DNA of 35,693 nucleotides from Candidatus Prevotella equi (lineage in GTDB: Bacteria > Bacteroidota > Bacteroidia > Bacteroidales > Bacteroidaceae), in contig JAGHTW010000165.1 of NCBI GenBank assembly GCA_018065145.1, positions 1 through 35,693 of the forward strand, read 5' to 3'. Shown piece after piece: positions 9,303-20,591 of the stretch. Position 1 is the first letter of the stretch. Every line of letters starts with the position of its first letter. The notes beneath the pieces are model-generated. The model searched no databases. It had not been told where the DNA came from and was given only the letters and a program-made list of their open reading frames with translations. Both the position numbers and the translations under genes were made by a program.

Positions 9303-9836
9303 TTATTTAGCTTCTGGCTTAGGTACAGAGTCCATATCTGAAGGCTCTGGATAGAACTCACGAAGATATTCTACAAAGAATTTCAATGCCTCATGTGTTG
9401 CATTCTTTAAATTCTCATCGCGGCCTTCATCTTCAGAGAGTTTCATGACACGAATATCTTCTGGTGTGCCACAAGCAATGTATATAGTACCAACTGGTAT
9501 GCCAGGGTCAGCGCCAGGTCCTGCGAAGCCTGTTGTAGCAATAGCATAATCGGTGCCAAAAAGCTTAGCAACACCCTTAACCATTTCTTTGGCAACCTCT
9601 TCGCTGACAGCATTCTTTTCTGCTATAAGGTTAGCGTCAATGCCAAGGATATTTGTCTTTGCTTCGTTAGAATAACATATCGTGCCACCTTTATAATATG
9701 TTGATGCACCAGGTGTAGCGGTAAGAACTTCTGCTATACGTCCGCTTGTGCATGACTCTGCTGATGCAATTGTCTTACCAGTTTCGTACAGTTTATAAAG
9801 AATCTCTTTACTTAAAACTTTGTTTTCAAATTCCAT
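9303..9836 (-). CDS. pncC: CinA C-terminal domain family / nicotinamide-nucleotide amidohydrolase
   Basis: TIASAESCTSGRIAEVLTATPGASTYYKGGTICYSNEAKTNILG...AIATTGFAGPGADPGIPVGTIYIA; stand-alone CinA-C domain. Confidence 0.88.
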   Translation of the reverse strand: MEFENKVLSKEILYKLYETGKTIASAESCTSGRIAEVLTATPGASTYYKGGTICYSNEAKTNILGIDANLIAEKNAVSEEVAKEMVKGVAKLFGTDYAIATTGFAGPGADPGIPVGTIYIACGTPEDIRVMKLSEDEGRDENLKNATHEALKFFVEYLREFYPEPSDMDSVPKPEAK

Positions 9837-9848
9837 TGTTGTTAGTCT

Positions 9849-10877
9849 TTATTTAAATGTTACTTTTGAAAATGCTGGTGCATCGATAGAACAGAACTCC
9901 TTGTCCTTAAGTTTGAAAGAAGCTACGCATCCTATCATTGCAGCATTATCTGTTGTATATGAGAATTTCGGTATATAAATAGTCCATCCAAATCGTTTTG
10001 CATAATCGTGGAATGCATTGCGTAATCCGTTGTTTGCTGATACTCCGCCTGCGACAGCAACATGTTTTATTCCTGTTTGTTTTACGGCAAGCTTTAGTTT
10101 TTTCATCAGAATGTCAACAATCGTCCATTCCAAGCTAGCTGCTATGTCTTCTTTGTGATGTTCTATGAAATCAGGATCTTCGGCAACCCATTTCTGCAGA
10201 CTGTAAAGGAACGATGTCTTTAGTCCCGAGAAGCTGTAGTCAAGTCCTGGTATATGTGGTTCAGCAAACTGATATGCTTTAGGATTTCCTTGTCTTGCAA
10301 GTTTGTCTATAATAGGGCCGCCAGGATATCCTAATCCCATGACTTTTGAACATTTGTCGATAGCTTCACCCGCTGCATCATCAATTGTTTGTCCCAACAC
10401 TTCCATGTCGTTGTACGCATTCACTTTCACTATCTGCGAATTGCCGCCGCTGACTAAAAGACAAAGGAAAGGCAATGGAGGCGTGTTGTTATCACCTTCT
10501 TGTTCTTCAATGAAGTGAGCCATTACATGTCCTTGTAGGTGGTTCACGTCAATCAATGGTATTCCCAATGCACGAGCAAATCCTTTTGCGAAGTTCACAC
10601 CCACGAGCAGTGACCCCATGAGTCCTGGTCCTCTTGTGAATGCAATGGCAGATAACTGTTCTTTTGTTACACCAGCCTTTTTTAGTGCTTGATCAACAAC
10701 AGGCAATACGTTCTGCTGATGTGCTCTTGATGCTAGTTCAGGAACAACACCGCCGTATGCCCTATGTACATCCTGTGATGCAGTGACATTGCTAAGCAGC
10801 GTTCGTCCTTTTAGTACTGCAGCAGAAGTGTCGTCGCATGAGCTTTCTATGGCAAGGATATATTTTTCTTCTTCCAT
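9849..10877 (-). CDS. tsaD: tRNA N6-adenosine threonylcarbamoyltransferase TsaD
   Basis: ILAIESSCDDTSAAVL..., HLQGHVMAHFIE, LVSGGNSQIV, VAGGVSANNGLR. Confidence 0.95.
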   Translation of the reverse strand: MEEEKYILAIESSCDDTSAAVLKGRTLLSNVTASQDVHRAYGGVVPELASRAHQQNVLPVVDQALKKAGVTKEQLSAIAFTRGPGLMGSLLVGVNFAKGFARALGIPLIDVNHLQGHVMAHFIEEQEGDNNTPPLPFLCLLVSGGNSQIVKVNAYNDMEVLGQTIDDAAGEAIDKCSKVMGLGYPGGPIIDKLARQGNPKAYQFAEPHIPGLDYSFSGLKTSFLYSLQKWVAEDPDFIEHHKEDIAASLEWTIVDILMKKLKLAVKQTGIKHVAVAGGVSANNGLRNAFHDYAKRFGWTIYIPKFSYTTDNAAMIGCVASFKLKDKEFCSIDAPAFSKVTFK

Positions 10878-10879
10878 TC

Positions 10880-11740
10880 TTAGTATGTTAATATCTCAAC
10901 TCCATGTTCTGTCATGAGAAGAGTATGCTCCCATTGTGCAGATGGAAGCTCATCATCTGTTATCACTTCCCAACCATATTCATCTTCTTCATCGATGAAT
11001 ACTTTCCATGTACCCATGTTTATCATAGGTTCGATGGTGAATACCATTCCTGGTACGAGGAGCATGCCTGTTCCTCTGTATGCATCATGTGCTACCTCTG
11101 GTTCTTCGTGGAATTTCAGTCCTACGCCATGACCGCAGAGATCGCGAACGATACCATAATTATATTTCTTACAATGTTTCTTTATAGCGTGACCAATATC
11201 ACCTACGAAACTGTAAGGCTTTGCTGCTTCCATGCCTATTTCGAGACATTCTTTTGCTACACGAACGAGTTGCTCTTTCTCTGGTGTTGTTTTTCCACCG
11301 ATGATGAACATTCGTGATGCGTCAGCATAATAACCATCTTTTATCGTTGTGAAATCAACATTAAGGATATCACCTTCTTCTAGGATGTCCGTTTCTTTTG
11401 GTATTCCGTGACACACTACTTCGTTGATACTTGTGCAGACCGATTTTGGGAATCCTTCATAGTTGAGACATGCTGGTGTCGCATCATGATCTTTACAATA
11501 CTGCATGCAGATGTCATCTATCTCCTGAGTGTTCATTCCAGGATGTATAGCAGCAGCAACAGCATCAAGCACACCGGTGTTTATCACACCGGCACGCCTG
11601 ATGCCTTCTATTTGTTCTGGGGTCTTTATGAGATCCCTTGTAGGCACTAACTTACCTTTGTTTTCCCAATACATGATGGTTTTGTCCATCTGTGTCAATT
11701 CTTGTCCGGGAATGCAGTGCCAACGTTTCTTTTTTGCCAT
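10880..11740 (-). CDS. map: Type I methionyl aminopeptidase
   Basis: KTPEQIEGIRRAGVINTGVL..., NEVVCHGIPKETDILEEGDILNVDFTTIKDGYYADASRMF, GHGVGLKFHEEPEV, GMVFTIEPMIN. Confidence 0.93.
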   Translation of the reverse strand: MAKKKRWHCIPGQELTQMDKTIMYWENKGKLVPTRDLIKTPEQIEGIRRAGVINTGVLDAVAAAIHPGMNTQEIDDICMQYCKDHDATPACLNYEGFPKSVCTSINEVVCHGIPKETDILEEGDILNVDFTTIKDGYYADASRMFIIGGKTTPEKEQLVRVAKECLEIGMEAAKPYSFVGDIGHAIKKHCKKYNYGIVRDLCGHGVGLKFHEEPEVAHDAYRGTGMLLVPGMVFTIEPMINMGTWKVFIDEEDEYGWEVITDDELPSAQWEHTLLMTEHGVEILTY

Positions 11741-11794
11741 TCTAATCAGATAGGTTAATAGTCAACCTATCGCTACATTTGTTTTATTATTAGT

Positions 11795-13075
11795 TTACCA
11801 AGCGAAGAGAGGGTAGTTCTTCATTTCCTCATTAACCTCGCCACGTACCTTTGCTATAACAGTTTCGTTCTCAGGATCGTTGAGAACCTCCTCAATCCAA
11901 GCAGCTATCTTAACCATAAGGTCTTCCTTAGCGCCACGTGTAGTGATAGCAGGAGTACCGAGACGGAATCCTGATGTTTGGAAAGCAGAACGAGTATCAA
12001 ATGGTACCATGTTCTTGTTGATTGTTATGTCAGCAGCAACAAGAGCGTTTTCTGCTACCTTACCTGTCAAATCTGGATACTTAGAACGCAGGTCAACGAG
12101 CATAGAGTGGTTGTCTGTACCGCCAGAAACGATGCCGAAGCCACGCTTTACAAGTTCTTCTGCAAGAACTGCTGCATTCTTCTTTACCTGAAGAGCATAC
12201 TCCTTGAACTCTGGCTTGAGAGCCTCACCGAAAGCAACAGCCTTAGCAGCGATAACATGCTCAAGAGGACCACCCTGCTGACCAGGGAATACGGCAGAGT
12301 TGAGCAACTGTGACATCTTCTTTACAACGCCCTTTGGTGTCGTGTATCCCCATGGGTTCTCAAAGTCCTTGCCAAGAAGGATGAGACCGCCACGAGGTCC
12401 GCGAAGAGTCTTGTGAGTTGTTGTTGTTACGATATGAGCGTACTTTACAGGGTTCTCCAGGAGTCCTGCAGCAATGAGACCAGCAGGGTGTGCCATATCA
12501 ATCATGAGGAGTGCACCTACTTCGTCTGCAATCTTACGCATACGAGCATAATCCCATTCACGGCTATATGCAGAACCACCACCGATGATAAGCTTAGGCT
12601 TGTTTTCCTTTGCGAGTTTCTCCATCTCGTCATAATCTACGCGACCTGTCTCTTTGTTGAGGTTGTAACCTACAGGACGGTAGAGGATGCCTGATGTGTT
12701 TACGAGTGAACCATGTGAAAGGTGACCACCATGATCAAGGTTAAGTCCCATGAAGCAGTCGCCTGGTTTGAGGACAGCGAGAAGTACAGCTGCGTTAGCC
12801 TGTGCACCTGAGTGTGGCTGAACATTAGCATACTCTGCACCGAAGAGTTCGCAAGCGCGGTCAATAGCGAGTTGCTCTATCTGGTCCACAACCTGACAAC
12901 CACCATAGTAACGGTGTCCAGGATAACCCTCTGCGTACTTATTAGTGCAGTAAGAGCCCATAGCTTCCATTACCTGCTCACTTACAAAGTTCTCTGATGC
13001 GATAAGCTCAATACCCTTGAGCTGACGCTGATGTTCGTTTTCGATAAGATCGAAGATTTTCTGATCTCTTTCCAT
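11795..13075 (-). CDS. glyA: Serine hydroxymethyltransferase
   Basis: [38 protein letters not shown]...[15 protein letters not shown]. Confidence 0.97.
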   Translation of the reverse strand: MERDQKIFDLIENEHQRQLKGIELIASENFVSEQVMEAMGSYCTNKYAEGYPGHRYYGGCQVVDQIEQLAIDRACELFGAEYANVQPHSGAQANAAVLLAVLKPGDCFMGLNLDHGGHLSHGSLVNTSGILYRPVGYNLNKETGRVDYDEMEKLAKENKPKLIIGGGSAYSREWDYARMRKIADEVGALLMIDMAHPAGLIAAGLLENPVKYAHIVTTTTHKTLRGPRGGLILLGKDFENPWGYTTPKGVVKKMSQLLNSAVFPGQQGGPLEHVIAAKAVAFGEALKPEFKEYALQVKKNAAVLAEELVKRGFGIVSGGTDNHSMLVDLRSKYPDLTGKVAENALVAADITINKNMVPFDTRSAFQTSGFRLGTPAITTRGAKEDLMVKIAAWIEEVLNDPENETVIAKVRGEVNEEMKNYPLFAW

Positions 13076-13132
13076 TGTAGTAGTTTTTTATTTGTATTGT
13101 TGTTTTTTGATTATATTTACACGAAATATCTG

Positions 13133-13163
13133 CAAAGGTACTAATAATTATTATAATATCAAA
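13133..13163 (-). promoter_or_regulatory. Bacteroidetes-type promoter for glyA
   Basis: On minus strand TTTG (13160-13163), 19-nt spacer, TACCTTTG (13133-13140), upstream of the glyA start at 13075. Confidence 0.65.
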
Positions 13164-13197
13164 ATGTTTGCGTACCTAATTATATGTCTTTAACAAA

Positions 13198-15006
13198 TTA
13201 AGCCTCTATCTCTGCTAGTTCCAACCATCTCGTCTCTTTTTCCTCTATTTGTTCGTTTATTATGGGCAATCGTTTTGAAAGTTCGGTAATTCTTTCAACA
13301 GAGATGGTACCAGAACTTAATTCTGTCTCTATTTGTGTCTTTTCTTCTGTCAGCGTATCAATGTCTTTTTCCAACTGTTCAAATTCACGCTTTTCCTTAT
13401 AAGACATCTTTCTCTTGTCAGAATTGTTAGGCTTTTTTTGTTTCTGTTCAGTATTGTCCTTTTGCTGTTTTGCAGTTGTTTTCTCTTCCTTTGGCTGTAG
13501 TTTTGTCCATTCACGGAATTGTGTGTAGTTACCAGGGAAGTCTTTTATCTCTCCTTCTCCCTTGAAGACAAGCAAATGGTCAACTACCTTATCCATGAAA
13601 TATCGGTCATGGCTTACAACGATAACACATCCAGGGAAGTCCTGTAGGTATTCTTCCAGTATCTGTAATGTTTTGATGTCAAGATCATTCGTTGGTTCGT
13701 CAAGTACAAGGAAGTTAGGGTTCTTCATCAATACCGTACACAGATACAGTTTTCTCTTCTCTCCGCCAGATAACTTATATACGTAGTTGTACTGTTGTTC
13801 TGGCGTGAAAAGGAAATGTTGCAAGAACTGTGATGCTGAGAAATGTCGTCCTTGTCCCAAGTCTATGTAGTCAGCAATATCTCTTACTACATCTATAACC
13901 TTTTGTTGCTCGTCAAATTGCAATCCTTCCTGCGAGAAATAACCAAAGCGTACGGTTTCACCGATATCAAATTTTCCATCATCCACAGGAACGATTCCCA
14001 ATAATAGTTTTATGAACGTAGATTTGCCTGTGCCATTGTTTCCGACAATACCCATCTTCTCAAACCTTGCGAAGTTATAGTAGAAGTTCTTGAGTATTGT
14101 CTTTCCTGGTTCAATACCATCTCTGGAAGGGAAAGTCTTTGATACATACTGACATTCAAAAATCTTTGAACCAATATATACGTTTGATGCTTTTAAGCGT
14201 ATTTGTCTGTCTTCTATTCGTTGTTTTGCAACTTTTTCGAGTTCATAGAATGCCTCTTCTCTATATCTTGCCTTGTGACCTCGTGCCTGTGGTTGTCGTC
14301 GCATCCATTCCAGTTCTCTGCGATAGAGATTGTTGGCATGCTGGATGTTTGCAGCCAGTGCGTCAAGTCGCTGTTGGCGTTTTTCAAGGTAATATGAGTA
14401 AGATCCACGATAGGTATATATCGTTTTGTTGTCCAATTCCAGTATTACGCTACATACATTGTCAAGGAAGAATCTGTCATGCGTCACCATCAGTAGCGTC
14501 TTGTTACCTCTTTGCAGGAATCCCTCAAGCCATTCCACCATCTCAAGGTCAAGATGGTTTGTTGGCTCATCAAGGATAAGAAGGTCGGGATTGCTTATCA
14601 GCGTCTGTGCAAGAGCAATGCGTTTCTGTTGTCCGCCGCTCAGCTGTTCAACAGGCTGTTGTAAATCCCTTATTCGTAGTTGTGTCAGTATCTGCTTAGC
14701 CTTCAGTTGTGCATCATCATCAGCGTCAACACCGTGAAAACAAGCTTCAAGTACGGTGGCGTTCTTTGGGAATACGGGCTCTTGACGCAGATATCCTACA
14801 CGTATTCCGTTACGGTAGATTATCTCGCCTTCATCAACACTCTCGTCACCGGTTAGCATTGAGAGTAATGTTGACTTGCCTGTTCCGTTCTGTGCAATCA
14901 GTCCGACATGTTGTCCTTCGGCAACACTAAACGAGATGCCCTGAAACAATACACGCTCACCGAAACGCTTCGAAACATTTTGTACATCAAGAAGTGGTGT
15001 CGCCAT
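13198..15006 (-). CDS. ABC-F family ATPase, Uup-like with C-terminal coiled coil
   Basis: Tandem ABC domains ([118 protein letters not shown]), charged linker and coiled-coil C-terminus. Confidence 0.9.
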   Translation of the reverse strand: MATPLLDVQNVSKRFGERVLFQGISFSVAEGQHVGLIAQNGTGKSTLLSMLTGDESVDEGEIIYRNGIRVGYLRQEPVFPKNATVLEACFHGVDADDDAQLKAKQILTQLRIRDLQQPVEQLSGGQQKRIALAQTLISNPDLLILDEPTNHLDLEMVEWLEGFLQRGNKTLLMVTHDRFFLDNVCSVILELDNKTIYTYRGSYSYYLEKRQQRLDALAANIQHANNLYRRELEWMRRQPQARGHKARYREEAFYELEKVAKQRIEDRQIRLKASNVYIGSKIFECQYVSKTFPSRDGIEPGKTILKNFYYNFARFEKMGIVGNNGTGKSTFIKLLLGIVPVDDGKFDIGETVRFGYFSQEGLQFDEQQKVIDVVRDIADYIDLGQGRHFSASQFLQHFLFTPEQQYNYVYKLSGGEKRKLYLCTVLMKNPNFLVLDEPTNDLDIKTLQILEEYLQDFPGCVIVVSHDRYFMDKVVDHLLVFKGEGEIKDFPGNYTQFREWTKLQPKEEKTTAKQQKDNTEQKQKKPNNSDKRKMSYKEKREFEQLEKDIDTLTEEKTQIETELSSGTISVERITELSKRLPIINEQIEEKETRWLELAEIEA

Positions 15007-15592
15007 TTAGTATCTCTTCTATGTAGTTAAGAATATCCTCTTTTCCAAGTCGTGATTCTGAGCTAGTGATGAATGCTGGTGGCAGTTCCTCCCACACGTC
15101 TTTCAGTGTGTTCAGATACTTCGCCGCGTTCTGCTTTGCCTTTACAGGACCGAGTTTGTCAGCCTTGGTGAATACGATAGAGAAAGGAACACCATTCTCT
15201 CCGAGCCAATCCATAAACTCACGGTCTATCTTTTGAGGATCATGTCGTATGTCAATAAGCAGGAATACATTGACAAGTTCTTCGCGTTGCAGCATGTATG
15301 AGTCAATCATCTTGTCTATTTCCTCCTGCACCTTCTTTGAACGCTTGGCGAAGCCATAGCCTGGTAAGTCAACGATATACCAAGAATCGTTGATATTGAA
15401 ATGGTTTATAAGCAGCGTCTTACCTGGTGTGGCACTTGTTTTTGCCAATCCTTTGTGTGCGGTAAGCATGTTGATGAGACTAGACTTGCCAACGTTACTT
15501 CTTCCGATGAAAGCGAACTCGGGCTTTCCGTCTTTTGGACACTGCGATAGTTTTGCAGCGCTAATAGTGAATTCTGATTTCTTTATAATCAT
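14987..15592 (-). CDS. engB: Ribosome biogenesis GTPase EngB (YihA/YsxC)
   Basis: [39 protein letters not shown]; overlaps the ABC-F gene start by 20 nt. Confidence 0.94.
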   Translation of the reverse strand: MIIKKSEFTISAAKLSQCPKDGKPEFAFIGRSNVGKSSLINMLTAHKGLAKTSATPGKTLLINHFNINDSWYIVDLPGYGFAKRSKKVQEEIDKMIDSYMLQREELVNVFLLIDIRHDPQKIDREFMDWLGENGVPFSIVFTKADKLGPVKAKQNAAKYLNTLKDVWEELPPAFITSSESRLGKEDILNYIEEILNGDTTS

Positions 15593-17082
15593 TTTGTTCC
15601 TTGTTCCTTATTTGATTCTGAACCATATTTTCTGATGAATGCATCAGCCTGCTGATAACCTAAGGCCTTTGCCCTGCGTAGTTCTGTTACACCCATTTCC
15701 TTATTGCCTGACAGACAAAGCGCAAGCCCCAGCAGTCCGTGTCCTTCTCCGTAGCGTGGATTCTTAAGAACCATGTTCTTGCATACTTCTATTGCATCAT
15801 CAGTCTTTTTGTTTTTCATTAATACCAATGCTTTCTCTGCTTGGTATAGCATCTCGTTAGGGTTTATAGCGATGGCACTGTCAAGTAAGACAATTTGTTT
15901 TTCTGCATCATTACCCATATTCTTGTTGCACTGATATGCAAAGTAGTAGATGTCTCCATCTTTATATCCGCCTTCTGCCACGTCAAGAAATACCTTTTGC
16001 GCTTCTTCATATTTGTTTTGCGCGTATAGTATCTTGCCCTTGTGCACCTTATAGAGGGACTCTGACTTTATCGCAATAGCTGCATCAATTTCTTCTATAG
16101 CTTTGTCAAGATTCCAAGGCTCATAAGGTACATCAGCCAAGAGAATCTCTTTGTTGTATATAAGCTTTGAATAGAAAAAGTGCGTGTTGTCTTTTTGTTT
16201 GCTTACCTCAAGAGCTTTTGCTATTTGTGCGTCGGCGCCAGCAAAATCCTGTTTGTCTGTTAGATATGTTGCCTTGTTCGTATATCCATCTTCCTCTTCA
16301 GGAAACAAAGATATAAACTCTTCTATTGTTGCAGGATAGTTTATAGAGTCGTTGCGTTGCGATGCTATCATCATTGCAAGGAGTGCCTGGTTGTAATCAT
16401 TAGGCAAAGCAATACGTACGTTTGTTTCTCTTAGGACATTGTCATTGATTGAGAATGCTGTTGGTGAAAGTGTCAGTGCGTATCGTGCAGAAGCAATGTA
16501 AAGGTCTGTTCTAGTTCTGCTGGTGTTTACAAGTCCCATCAGCTTACCCTGTGCGTTAAAGAATGGCGCACCAATGTTCTTCTCATCAATAGTTCCGTTG
16601 GTTTGTTCAAAGATGTAATACGGCATGTTGTCCATGAATGTCTCTACCTTTACTGTAGAGAAACGAGTGAATGATGGCTTGTGTACGTCGTATCCTACAT
16701 ACCATGCTTCGCTACCAACGTCTTGCTGTCCTTCTTCTATCATGACAGGAACGATGGAAGACTTTCCTTCAATCTTTGCCTTAATCTTTGCAACGTTATA
16801 TATACCGCTTGCACCGCAGATGCTTTCTACATCATATTTCTTACCCTGTCCGTCTATCAGTACTGCCTTTGATGCACCTACAAATGGAGTCCACGCAACG
16901 ATTGCTGTACCTTCTGCATCCGTAAATGCTCCATAGCCCGTTGCTAGCAATGTTCCATCTGCCTTAAATGTGGTAAGTTTGACAATGCCTTTAGTTGCTT
17001 TCTTCACGTTGGATGGTTGTGCATAGGCACTGATAAATGCCAATGTGAAGATGAGAAATAGTGTATAGAGTCTCTTTATCAT
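15589..17082 (-). CDS. Secreted trypsin-fold (S1-like, apparently catalytically dead) domain fused to TPR repeats
   Basis: Signal peptide [23 protein letters not shown]-terminal region in HtrA-like order ([40 protein letters not shown]...YNVAKIK...[20 protein letters not shown]), then TPR-like repeats ([46 protein letters not shown]...). Confidence 0.72.
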   Translation of the reverse strand: MIKRLYTLFLIFTLAFISAYAQPSNVKKATKGIVKLTTFKADGTLLATGYGAFTDAEGTAIVAWTPFVGASKAVLIDGQGKKYDVESICGASGIYNVAKIKAKIEGKSSIVPVMIEEGQQDVGSEAWYVGYDVHKPSFTRFSTVKVETFMDNMPYYIFEQTNGTIDEKNIGAPFFNAQGKLMGLVNTSRTRTDLYIASARYALTLSPTAFSINDNVLRETNVRIALPNDYNQALLAMMIASQRNDSINYPATIEEFISLFPEEEDGYTNKATYLTDKQDFAGADAQIAKALEVSKQKDNTHFFYSKLIYNKEILLADVPYEPWNLDKAIEEIDAAIAIKSESLYKVHKGKILYAQNKYEEAQKVFLDVAEGGYKDGDIYYFAYQCNKNMGNDAEKQIVLLDSAIAINPNEMLYQAEKALVLMKNKKTDDAIEVCKNMVLKNPRYGEGHGLLGLALCLSGNKEMGVTELRRAKALGYQQADAFIRKYGSESNKEQGTK

Positions 17083-17107
17083 TTCTTGATTTCTTGCTTG
17101 TTGTCTG

Positions 17108-18772
17108 TTATTTGTTTTTCTTCAACAATTCTATAGCGTTTGTGCGAGCTGCCTCTGTTACGTCAGAACCGCTAAGCATCTGTGCTATCTCGTCAATGCG
17201 CTCCTGTTCCGACAACTGTCTCATAATACTTGTCGTACCTTCCTTCGTGTCATGCTTTTCCACTTTATAATGGTGCATGCCGAGAGCGGCAATCTGGGGT
17301 AGGTGAGTGATGCTGATAACCTGTCTGTCGTTATTTCCCATTTGTCTCATAATGTCAGCCATCTGTTCTGCTACGCGACCGCTGACGCCAGTGTCTATCT
17401 CGTCAAAGATGATTGTAGGCAATTTTACTGCTCCGCTAATCATCGCCTTGAGCGATAACATAACTCGTGCTATCTCGCCTCCCGATGCTACTTGTGCAAT
17501 AGGACGAGGCGTCATTCCCTTGTTTGCTGAGAATAGATAAGCCACTTTGTCAAAGCCTGTTGTTGATAGTTCGCCTTGTGTTATGTCTATCGTGAACATC
17601 ACGTTAGGCATTGCCAGTACCTCCAGACGTTTACAAATCTCTTTTGTTACCTTTACGGAAGCCTTCTGACGAGTTTCGGAAAGTTTTCTTGCCTTTGCCT
17701 TTGCGTCCTCAAGAAGTTTTGCGACCAGTACCTCTTTTTCCTTTAGTGCGTCATCGCTGTTGTCTATATTGTCTATTGCCTGCTGAAGGTTCTCTTGTTC
17801 ATCAAGCAATTCTTGTATCGTGGACTTTTGGAACTTTCTCTGTAGGGAATAAATGAGGTCGAGACGTTCATTGACGTATGCCAATCGCTCTGGGTTAAAA
17901 TCAACGCGCTCCAGTTCTGTTTCCGCTTCTTGTGCAATGTCCTTCAACTCGATGAACGTAGAGTTTATTCTTTCTGCTAACGGTTCTATCTTTTGGTATA
18001 ACTCCGCTGCAGACGTAATCTTTTGGCTTGCCTGGCGCAACAGATTCAATACTCCTGCATTGTCATCATTAAGCAAACTGTCAGCTTCATATAATGCGCT
18101 CTTTATGTCTTCCGTATGAGTTGCAGTCTCTTGCTCTTCCTCTAATTCTTCCTGTTCGCCGTCTTTGAGTTCTGCCTTTGATAGTTCGTTTAACTGAAAG
18201 CGCATAAACTCTTCATTATCTTTTGTTTGAAGAATTTGCTCTCTTAATTCACTTAAATCCTTTTCTGCTTCCTTGTAAGCTTTGAAGGCAGTGTGGTAAT
18301 CCTGTTGTTGCTTCTCGTTTCCAGCTATAATGTCAAGCACGTTGAGTTGGAAATCTTCCTTCTGCAACAACAGGTTCTGGTGTTGTGAATGCACATCTAC
18401 GAGCATCTCGCCCAATTCCCTCATCTGCTGAAGCGTCACTGGCGTATCGTTAATGAAGCCACGGCTTTTTCCTGCTGCTGTCAGTTCGCGTCTAATGATG
18501 CATTCCTGTTCTTCGCAGTCAAGTTCGTTTTCATCAAACCATGCCTTCATGTCGTAACGCGATAAGTCGAAATGTGCCTCTATGGTACATTTCTGTGTAT
18601 TCGTCTTCACCGCTTTTGAGTCGGCACGCTGTCCTAATAATAGTCCAATGGCACCAAGGATGATACTCTTTCCTGCACCCGTTTCACCTGTTATTACGGA
18701 GAATCCTGATGCGAAGTCGATATCCAACTCATCAATGAGTGCGTAGTTCTTTATATAAATATGTTGTAGCAC
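17108..18772 (-). CDS. recN: DNA repair protein RecN
   Basis: MLQHIYIKNYALIDELDIDFASGFSVITGETGAGKSIILGAIGLLLGQRAD..., VASGGEIARVMLSLKAM, PTIIFDEIDTGVSGRVAEQMADIM. Confidence 0.96.
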   Translation of the reverse strand: MLQHIYIKNYALIDELDIDFASGFSVITGETGAGKSIILGAIGLLLGQRADSKAVKTNTQKCTIEAHFDLSRYDMKAWFDENELDCEEQECIIRRELTAAGKSRGFINDTPVTLQQMRELGEMLVDVHSQHQNLLLQKEDFQLNVLDIIAGNEKQQQDYHTAFKAYKEAEKDLSELREQILQTKDNEEFMRFQLNELSKAELKDGEQEELEEEQETATHTEDIKSALYEADSLLNDDNAGVLNLLRQASQKITSAAELYQKIEPLAERINSTFIELKDIAQEAETELERVDFNPERLAYVNERLDLIYSLQRKFQKSTIQELLDEQENLQQAIDNIDNSDDALKEKEVLVAKLLEDAKAKARKLSETRQKASVKVTKEICKRLEVLAMPNVMFTIDITQGELSTTGFDKVAYLFSANKGMTPRPIAQVASGGEIARVMLSLKAMISGAVKLPTIIFDEIDTGVSGRVAEQMADIMRQMGNNDRQVISITHLPQIAALGMHHYKVEKHDTKEGTTSIMRQLSEQERIDEIAQMLSGSDVTEAARTNAIELLKKNK

Positions 18773-18773
18773 G

Positions 18774-19709
18774 TTATTCTTTTATCTTATTCCATGAATT
18801 ACTCTGTGAAGGATTTATGGAGAAGCAAACGTCATACACTGCATCTTTCTCCTTCGAAGTACCCTTGCCTTTGTAAATATTGCCTATTTCGTCCTTCTTG
18901 TAGTCTGTCCATATCTGTGGCAACATACTCATAGGACGATCCTGATGTGCCTTTTTCAGGTTCTCGGTGATTGCTGTTGTTATCTCCGTTCTACCACGTT
19001 CCACATTGTTTGCCATTTCGTCCAGTCCCTTTCTGTAATAGTTATATTGCAGTTCGCGGAATGGTTCCATTGCGCCAGAAAGGTAATCGTTGATCAGTGC
19101 AAAGCGGTTCTTGCTACTGTCAAACGAAGTCCATCCGGGATATTCCAGGTTCTGTGCGTTGTTTGTCAGGTTCATGCAACGCTGAAGAACGTCTTCTCCG
19201 CCTTTGGGAGCGAAGGTGTCGAGGTCAATACCTATTATCAGGTAGGCGTAATAGGCAAACAATGCGGTCAACTGATTGTCTATCATGTCCGGATTGAACT
19301 CTATACGATCAAACTGGTTGAACGTAAATGTGAATTCGTTGTCCTGAAACTGGAATATGGTAGTGGTGTAGGTAGAGTTATATACCGGTCTGTTTGCCTG
19401 TATCATACATTTGCCTACCCATGTACCATCTTCCCTCTTGTACTCAGAAACGGTGATATTGAAACTGCACGAGATACGCTCTTTCTCTGCATACTGCAAC
19501 GAAGTCCACTGCGTTTGGTTAATGAACTCCTCCAGTTTATCCTTTAGTTCATCAAAGACAGATGCCTCTGTGCCCTGTATCTGACTATGGTTGATGTTCA
19601 CCTTGGCAGTCAGTTCCTGTGCATAAAGGTTCTGTGTCATGCATGATAGTGCGACTATCATTATCATGACAAACGTAGAAATGATGCGGTTGTATCGTTG
19701 TTTTTGCAT
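18774..19709 (-). CDS. porD: DUF4835 / PorD-like protein, type IX secretion-associated
   Basis: Start at MQKQRYNRIISTFVMIMIVALSCMTQNLYAQELTAKVNINHSQIQGTEASVFDELKDKLEEFINQTQWT (ATG at 19709); the upstream part of the track ORF overlaps the exonuclease gene. Motif order typical of the DUF4835 family. Confidence 0.8.
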   Translation of the reverse strand: MQKQRYNRIISTFVMIMIVALSCMTQNLYAQELTAKVNINHSQIQGTEASVFDELKDKLEEFINQTQWTSLQYAEKERISCSFNITVSEYKREDGTWVGKCMIQANRPVYNSTYTTTIFQFQDNEFTFTFNQFDRIEFNPDMIDNQLTALFAYYAYLIIGIDLDTFAPKGGEDVLQRCMNLTNNAQNLEYPGWTSFDSSKNRFALINDYLSGAMEPFRELQYNYYRKGLDEMANNVERGRTEITTAITENLKKAHQDRPMSMLPQIWTDYKKDEIGNIYKGKGTSKEKDAVYDVCFSINPSQSNSWNKIKE

Positions 19710-19722
19710 TGTAGCGTATTTG

Positions 19723-20580
19723 TTATCTTGTAAAGTGCTGTTCGCGTAATCTGATACGGGTGAGAGCCTGTTTTGTTTCCAATGTAAAGTCACCGGAAAG
19801 CATCCATGAGAAGTATCCTGGGTCACGGTTAAGGACGTCACGTACAGTCCATCCCTTGTATTTGCCGAAGTTGAAATACTCTATCATGCGCTCTGTTCCA
19901 TCAGGGTTAAGCAGTGGTTCTCTGTTAGGACCGAGCAAAGGTCCCCATACCATTCTGCCAGCAAAGTCAACGTTCTTTCGTGGGTTGCTGATGGTATGGA
20001 GCGCGTCCATGTCATTAGGCAACTGGCGATCCTCTTCTTCTTGTTTTCCTGGAGCATACATATCCAACTGTCCTTGCAGTACACGATATGTGGCTTCTGT
20101 GTCCTGATCTGCAAGGTGAGCCTGGAAGTCGTCCTCCATCTTGCGTCCGCAATAGAACTTATAGGCGGCTGCGAGATTGCGTTTCTCCATCTGCTTGAAG
20201 ATAGTGCAGGCGTCAATCATGCGGCTTTGCGTAAAGTCGAATGATACGCCAGCGCGAAGGAACTCCTCTGCCAGCAGCGGTATGTCATAGTAATTGGAGT
20301 TGTATCCTGCAAAGTCGCAGTCCTTAAACTCTGCTGCCAGTTCTGGTGCCAATTGTTTGAAAGTAGGTGCATCCTTCACCATCTCGTTGGTGATGTGTGT
20401 CAGTTCCTGTACCTCTTGTGGTATTGGCTTTCCTGGATTGATAAAATAGTTCTGTCTCTTTTCGCTTCCGTCAACGCCTACCTTGATATAGCTTATCTGT
20501 ATGATGCTGTCCCTTGCTATATCAAGTCCTGTTGTCTCAAGGTCGAATATTATGAGAGGCTTTGTGAGATTCAGTTTCAT
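19723..20580 (-). CDS. DEDDh 3'-5' exonuclease (DnaQ/ExoX-like) with ExoX-type C-terminal domain
   Basis: IIFDLETTGLDIARDSIIQIS (ExoI), GYNSNYYDIPLL (ExoII), HLADQDTEATYRVL (ExoIII); C-terminal FNFGKYKGWTVRDVLNRDPGYFSWMLSGDF. Confidence 0.9.
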   Translation of the reverse strand: MKLNLTKPLIIFDLETTGLDIARDSIIQISYIKVGVDGSEKRQNYFINPGKPIPQEVQELTHITNEMVKDAPTFKQLAPELAAEFKDCDFAGYNSNYYDIPLLAEEFLRAGVSFDFTQSRMIDACTIFKQMEKRNLAAAYKFYCGRKMEDDFQAHLADQDTEATYRVLQGQLDMYAPGKQEEEDRQLPNDMDALHTISNPRKNVDFAGRMVWGPLLGPNREPLLNPDGTERMIEYFNFGKYKGWTVRDVLNRDPGYFSWMLSGDFTLETKQALTRIRLREQHFTR

Positions 20581-20591
20581 TGTCTTTGTGA

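Noticed and set aside
13198-15006. ABC-F protein as an antibiotic-resistance (ARE) factor
   Set aside because: Sequence and coiled-coil C-terminus look like housekeeping Uup-type; nothing in the context suggests resistance.
19710-19841. N-terminal extension of the DUF4835/PorD ORF
   Set aside because: It overlaps the exonuclease CDS; a clear signal peptide starts at ATG 19709.
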